Below are positions 60,031-64,000 of a DNA stretch of 64,000 nt, in pieces (within the stretch, counting starts at the first letter, position 1; each line of letters starts with the position of its first letter). This DNA is from Viola odorata (lineage: Eukaryota; Streptophyta; Magnoliopsida; Malpighiales; Violaceae), in NCBI GenBank assembly GCA_963691705.1, contig OY829542.1, positions 18,896,579 to 18,960,578 on the forward strand, read 5' to 3'. The translations under genes and the position numbers were made by a program. The notes beneath the pieces were generated by a model. That model worked only from the letters and a program-made list of their open reading frames with translations. It ran no database searches and was not told the origin of the DNA.

Positions 60031-61374
60031 TTGAAGAAATAAAGACTCACTCGAGTCTCTCTTAATGGAATGATACTGTCCGCTTTGGGCCTAAGCCCAC
60101 ACAGTTTTCACAAAAGGCCTCATTCCATTAAGAAGATCTACTCCTCTTATATTTGGTATTTATTTCTCTTTTCTTTTCGATGCGGGTCTTTGGTTCGCAC
60201 ACCCCAACAATCTCCCCCTCGAACAAAGTACCACCAAGCCCACCATCTGGGCCCGATAATCTCCCTCTCGAACGAAGCCTTACATGGTCCTCAACAGGAC
60301 CCACCGACTTCAAGTTCCTCTCGGAGATTCACCGTACTTGAAACCCACCATTTGGACGCGACAATCTCCCTCTCGAACGAAGCCTTACATGGTCCTCAAC
60401 AGGACCCACCGACTTCAAGTTCTTCTCGGAGATTCACCGTACTTTTCAAGCTCAGCGAACCTTCGGCTCCGCTACCATTTGTTGGAGAAATAAATACCAA
60501 CCGAGTCTCTCTTAATGGAATGATACTGTCCGCTTTGGGCCTGAGCCCGCACGGTTTTCACAAAAGGCCTCATTCCATTAAGAAGATCCACTCCTCTTAT
60601 ATTTAGTCTTTACTTCTCTCATCTTTCCGATGTGGGACTTTAGTTCGCACACCCCAACAATCTCCCCCTCGAACTAAGTACCACCAAGTCTACCATCTGA
60701 GCCCGATAATCTCCCTCTCGAACGAAGCCCTATATAGTCCTCAACAGGACCCACCGACTTCAAGTTCCTCTCGGAGATTCACCGTACTTTTCAAGCTCGG
60801 CCAGGAGATTCACAGCGTACCACCCATATCAAGGCCCATTACTTAGGCCCAGCCGAACCTTCGGCTCCGCTACCATTTGTTGGAGAAATAAAGACCAACC
60901 GAGTCTCTCTTAATGGAATGATACTGTCCGCTTTGGGTTTGAACCCGCACGGTTTTCACAAAAGGCCTCATTCCATTAAGAAGATCTACTCCTCTTATAT
61001 TTAGACTTTATTTCTCTTTTCTTTCCGATGTGGGACTTTAGTTCGCACACCCTAACAATCTCCCCCTCGAACAAAGTACCACCAAGCCCACCATCTGAGC
61101 CCAACAATCTCCCTCTTGAACGAAGCCTACATAGTCCTCAACAGGACCCACCGACTTCAAGTTCCTCTCGGAGATTCACCGTACTTTTTCTAGTTCGGCC
61201 TGGAGATTCATAGCGTGCCACCCACATCAAGGCCCATTACTCAGGCCCAGCCGAACCTTCGGCCCCGCTACCATTTGTTGGAGAAATAAAGACCATCCGA
61301 GTCTCTCTTAATGGAATGATATTGTCTGCTTTGGGCCTGAGCCCGCACGGTTTTCACAAAAGGCCTCATTCCAT
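60029..61374 (-). mobile_element. Tandem array of TRIM retroelements (four LTRs, three internal regions)
   Basis: On the minus strand each LTR starts TGTTGGGGTGTGCGAAC and ends TTATTTCTCCAACA; on the plus strand they lie at 60029-60209, 60480-60659, 60878-61057 and 61276-61374 (the last truncated), about 180 bp each. The internal regions (60210-60479, 60660-60877, 61058-61275) begin on the minus strand with the primer site TGGTAGCGGAGC, 2 bp from the LTR, and end with the purine tract CGAGGGGGAGATTG. There is no coding capacity, as expected for TRIMs. The first internal region is longer because a block with CCTCAACAGGACCCACCGAC is duplicated in it. Confidence 0.85.
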
Positions 61375-61492
61375 GGTGAAATCGGTCATTGCTGCTGCGA
61401 TGACGTGCTCTGCTGTTGGTGCTACTCTCAGCCTGTCACTCTCTTCTTCTCCGACGTGCTCTCTCTATCTCACGTTGTCTCGCCTTCTCGCG
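61373..61492 (+). other. Exon-like segment with splice donor inside the Mutator-like element
   Basis: Directly after the truncated TRIM LTR an ATG (61373-61375) opens a 40-codon frame starting MVKSVIAAAMTCSAVGATLS, followed by GTAAGT (61493-61498), a perfect splice donor. The hydrophobic start could pass for a targeting peptide. No downstream exon was recognised. It may be the first exon of a captured gene; this is an inference from the donor and the frame only. Confidence 0.35.
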
Positions 61493-61498
61493 GTAAGT

Positions 61499-62620
61499 AA
61501 TTTCCTCTAATTCTTTCTGTTTTCCTCTAATTCTTCCAGTTTCAATTGCTTTAGCCTAGGTGTGTTGTTTTATTTCTGGACGCTTGTTGTTTTTCATGTA
61601 CTAAGAAAATGGATTGGTATAAACTGTAAAGAAAGGCCGTTTTCTTCCCCTCCCAGCAGATAGGTTAAGTTTTAGTTGTATTTTGGCCCAAAATTGCAAA
61701 TAAGAAACGGGCCAGTAGACTCAATTCGTTGTTTTATCAACCACATGCAACTAAATGCAATTTTTTTTCTTCTGGAGTAGGTTTTGTTTAATTTAAATTA
61801 GTTACAGGGCGTACAATTAAGAGCGTATGGATGTTTACAGATGGGGATTCATTTTGTTCTTTCTCTAATTTTAGACACCGGAAAGAAAGAGCACTAATTT
61901 CAGAGCACTAAAAAAAAGTTATAATTTTTCCCTTTCCTTTGGCATTTAATAGATGATTACCCATTCTGCCCAGAAATGACTCTTTTCTACTCATTTTCCC
62001 CCTTTCCTTCTTCTAGGTCAAGAGAGTGGTCTGCTCCATTTTGCCCAGAAATGACTCTTTTCTACTCATTTTTCTCCATTTCCTCTTTAAGACTATTTTT
62101 TGCAAAAAACATGAAAATTATACTAAAATCAGTAGAATCATTATTGAAGATGCATGAAAACAGGTGGTAAAACTACCACAAATTAAGCTCAATCAATAAC
62201 TCCATTCGTTTTTGCCCCTACCAATTCTTCCACTAAGGTGATATCGAAATAACACTATTTTTTTCCACACTATCACTGTAATAGGGGACAAGACCAATTT
62301 AAAATGCAAAGAAAGAAGAGAACACAGGAAACAAACAAAACCAAATGCAACATATAAAAAAGGCAATAGACCACAAGAATATTTTGAAACCTTAGCATCA
62401 ACAACAGTTAAAAGGAGGAAAGATCTCTAGAATTTCGAGTCCAAAAGACCCAAATCCGCAAGCCCTAACTCTGACTCGAACACCCAAACCAGGTACCTTC
62501 GTCCTTCTCACCTCGCCTGCACAAATCGTCACGGACAGTTCACTTGCATGCCTGCACGCCTGCTCTCCTACACACCTGCTCTCATGCACATCTGCTCTCC
62601 TGCGTTATCGGATTGTTCAC
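61499..62620. other. Remainder of the Mutator-like interior
   Basis: Non-coding as far as I can see. CCCAGAAATGACTCTTTTCT, then ACTCATTTT, occurs twice (about 61971 and 62044). The segment from 62440 to 62600 is richer in C and G, with repeated CCTGCTCTCC-type text. Confidence 0.5.
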
Positions 62621-62990
62621 TTTCAATTTGGGATTGGGGATTAGGGTTTAGATGACAGAGATGAAAAGGATTTGGGTGTTTTGGTTATGGTTTTGCTCTC
62701 TGGATTTTGAAGCTTCCGACAAGAGTTTAATGGTTTTTTTTTATTTAATTAAATTCTTATAATTTAAATTACACCTGTAATCTGACGTGGAATTTCAGAA
62801 TGGAAGAAAAAGGAAAAAATTAAAATCACGCAAGCGTTTGACGGAAGAACGTGTCACGTGTTAACAGAAGGTCTATTATAGCAATTTTTTGCGAGTGCAG
62901 AGTCTATTATAAACTCAAAGTTAACGGAGAGTTCATTATAACAGTTTTCGACAAGTACAGGGTTCAAAATGTTATTACCCCTTAATACAA

Positions 62991-64000
62991 TGAACACATT
63001 TGATATAGAAAAAAGTGATTATATAATATTTTTTACATAATTTTAACAATATTAATATAATTCTTAATTCTTTTTACAAAGAAAAAGCGAATTGCTGCGT
63101 AAGGGATTATAAAATTGAAAAACAAAAGTGAGGGCAAGAGAAACCATAGAAAATGAAGTCTATCGTTAGAATATAAACACACTAAAAGTTCATGTGATTA
63201 GGCATAAAAGAAAAGAAAATAATAGTGCAAGTGGCGCGTATTTTGCCCGTTTGGGGTGGATGAAAGCAGCGATAAGTGGTTGTGGTAGTGTTCGAGCTGA
63301 TTGGCGATGATTGGCGAAGGTTGTTGGGAGCGAAGCGATTGACGATGGTGGACGTGGTGGAAGGGCGAAGGAGAAGAAGGTGGTAATGGCAATGAGTGGT
63401 TGTGTGTGTGTCAAAGTGAACAAAACAAAGTCTAATACTTTTTTTAATTTTTTTAATTTTTTAACCAATAAAAAACGAGACCGGTATGAATGAGATAAAC
63501 CGTTTAATATTTGATCGGTATAACTGGTATGCACTGAGATTCAATTGAGACGCTATAGCATATTTTGTGTCTCATTTTTTTGTATTGGAATAGAATGTAC
63601 CGTCCATACTAGCCGGTATGAGATGAGATTGATAACATTAATTTGAAGGTTTTTCAAACTCAACCTGGTGATCGATTGCCGAATTTTCTGGTCGAACCGG
63701 CCAAATCTGGCTTAGTTTGACTACGTTGAGCAATAATCAAATATTTTAGCATTAGAGACTCGGCGGTGGCACTATTGGGTAAATAATTAAATATAGGGTA
63801 CATTTTGCACGAATATAAATGATATTTTTTTTATTGATTGTAGGTTGATTTACAATCGAGTTGAGTAACTTAACAAATGAAGTTAATTTTATTTTACAAA
63901 TGTTTCACATACTAACAAATCCCATCAAATTTCTATACTATTGATCATTTGAAGTTTTAAATTTATATAATGGTATTTAAGATAATTTTATAGTTTCAGT
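62991..64000. other. Right part of the hAT element and AT-rich flank
   Basis: Up to 63640 this is the right part of the split hAT element; from 63649 on it is AT-rich unique-looking DNA. No host gene seen on either strand. Confidence 0.5.

Larger units (their letters stand above)
59311..62981. mobile_element. Mutator-like element (3.7 kb) with 360-bp terminal inverted repeats
   Basis: Ends AGGGTAATAACATTTTG (59311) and inverted GGGGTAATAACATTTTG (62981), flanked by the perfect 9-bp duplication TTAATACAA (59302-59310 and 62982-62990). The inverted repeats run about 360 bp (59311-59669 and 62621-62981), with few differences, including ACACGTGACACGTTCTTCCG and TCTAAACCCTAATCCCC. There is no transposase. 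Between the repeats lie a broken GRF-type zinc-finger ORF, a tandem TRIM array and an exon-like segment with a splice donor, in the manner of a gene-carrying (Pack-MULE-like) element. Confidence 0.92.
59152..63640. mobile_element. hAT-type element split by a Mutator-like element
   Basis: Left end CAAGGTTGTCAATCTC (59152) and inverted right end TAATGTTATCAATCTC (63640), with a perfect 8-bp target duplication ATTTGAAG (59144-59151 and 63641-63648). Without the inner Mutator-like insertion it is about 810 bp. No transposase is present; internal text repeats GGTATGAGAT- and ACCGGTAT-like motifs. It belongs to the same family as the 143-bp MITE at 53313-53455. Confidence 0.82.

Noticed and set aside
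63190..63534. 114-codon minus-strand frame
   Set aside because: Inside the split hAT element, low complexity, no match to a transposase or host domain.

Overview
The window looks like nuclear DNA of a eudicot plant. It is AT-rich, its genes are split by introns with GT..AG borders, its proteins match plant families (plastid m-type thioredoxin, SKU5-like cupredoxin, peroxisomal enoyl-CoA hydratase 2), and more than half of it is transposable-element DNA of plant types. The species cannot be told from the sequence alone.

Six host genes are visible, all on the minus strand: the 5' end of PUS10 (1-713), two tandem copies of ECH2 (13572-16793 and 17693-20527, each 11 exons with matching exon sizes), a chloroplast m-type thioredoxin (46476-47462, 2 exons), an SKU5-similar multicopper-oxidase-like gene (48254-52361, 8 exons) and a single-exon 109-aa putative membrane protein (58277-58606). 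From memory, ECH2, an SKS gene and a small hypothetical gene are also close neighbours on Arabidopsis chromosome 1, so this is probably an old syntenic block inflated by transposons. The genes are metabolically unrelated and do not form one pathway.

The space between the genes is a stack of elements, many with exact target-site duplications (TSDs). A 5.8-kb PIF/Harbinger element (1499-7320) carries both a Myb/SANT ORF1 and a DDE transposase, and has a foldback MITE inside it. A smaller relative lies at 11835-13256 and a Stowaway MITE at 10281-10513. The largest structure is a 19.6-kb nest (22141-41763, TSD ATGAT): a Tat/Ogre-like Ty3 element with gag but no pol, whose 5' LTR is split by a 5.8-kb Copia element (23543-29353, TSD TGGGT), whose own 5' LTR is split by a Stowaway MITE (23712-23969, TSD TA). 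The Tat element also has a leader of about ten 180-bp repeats with perfect palindromes, three minisatellite arrays near its 3' end, and a 3' LTR that has lost its first half.

At the right end, a hAT element (59152-63640, TSD ATTTGAAG) was split by a Mutator-like element (59311-62981, TSD TTAATACAA) carrying a broken GRF-type zinc finger and a tandem TRIM array. A second foldback Mutator-like element (54712-55955, TSD AAAATAGAA) is nearly one long hairpin. The remaining non-genic stretches are AT-rich; what was and was not seen in them is listed.
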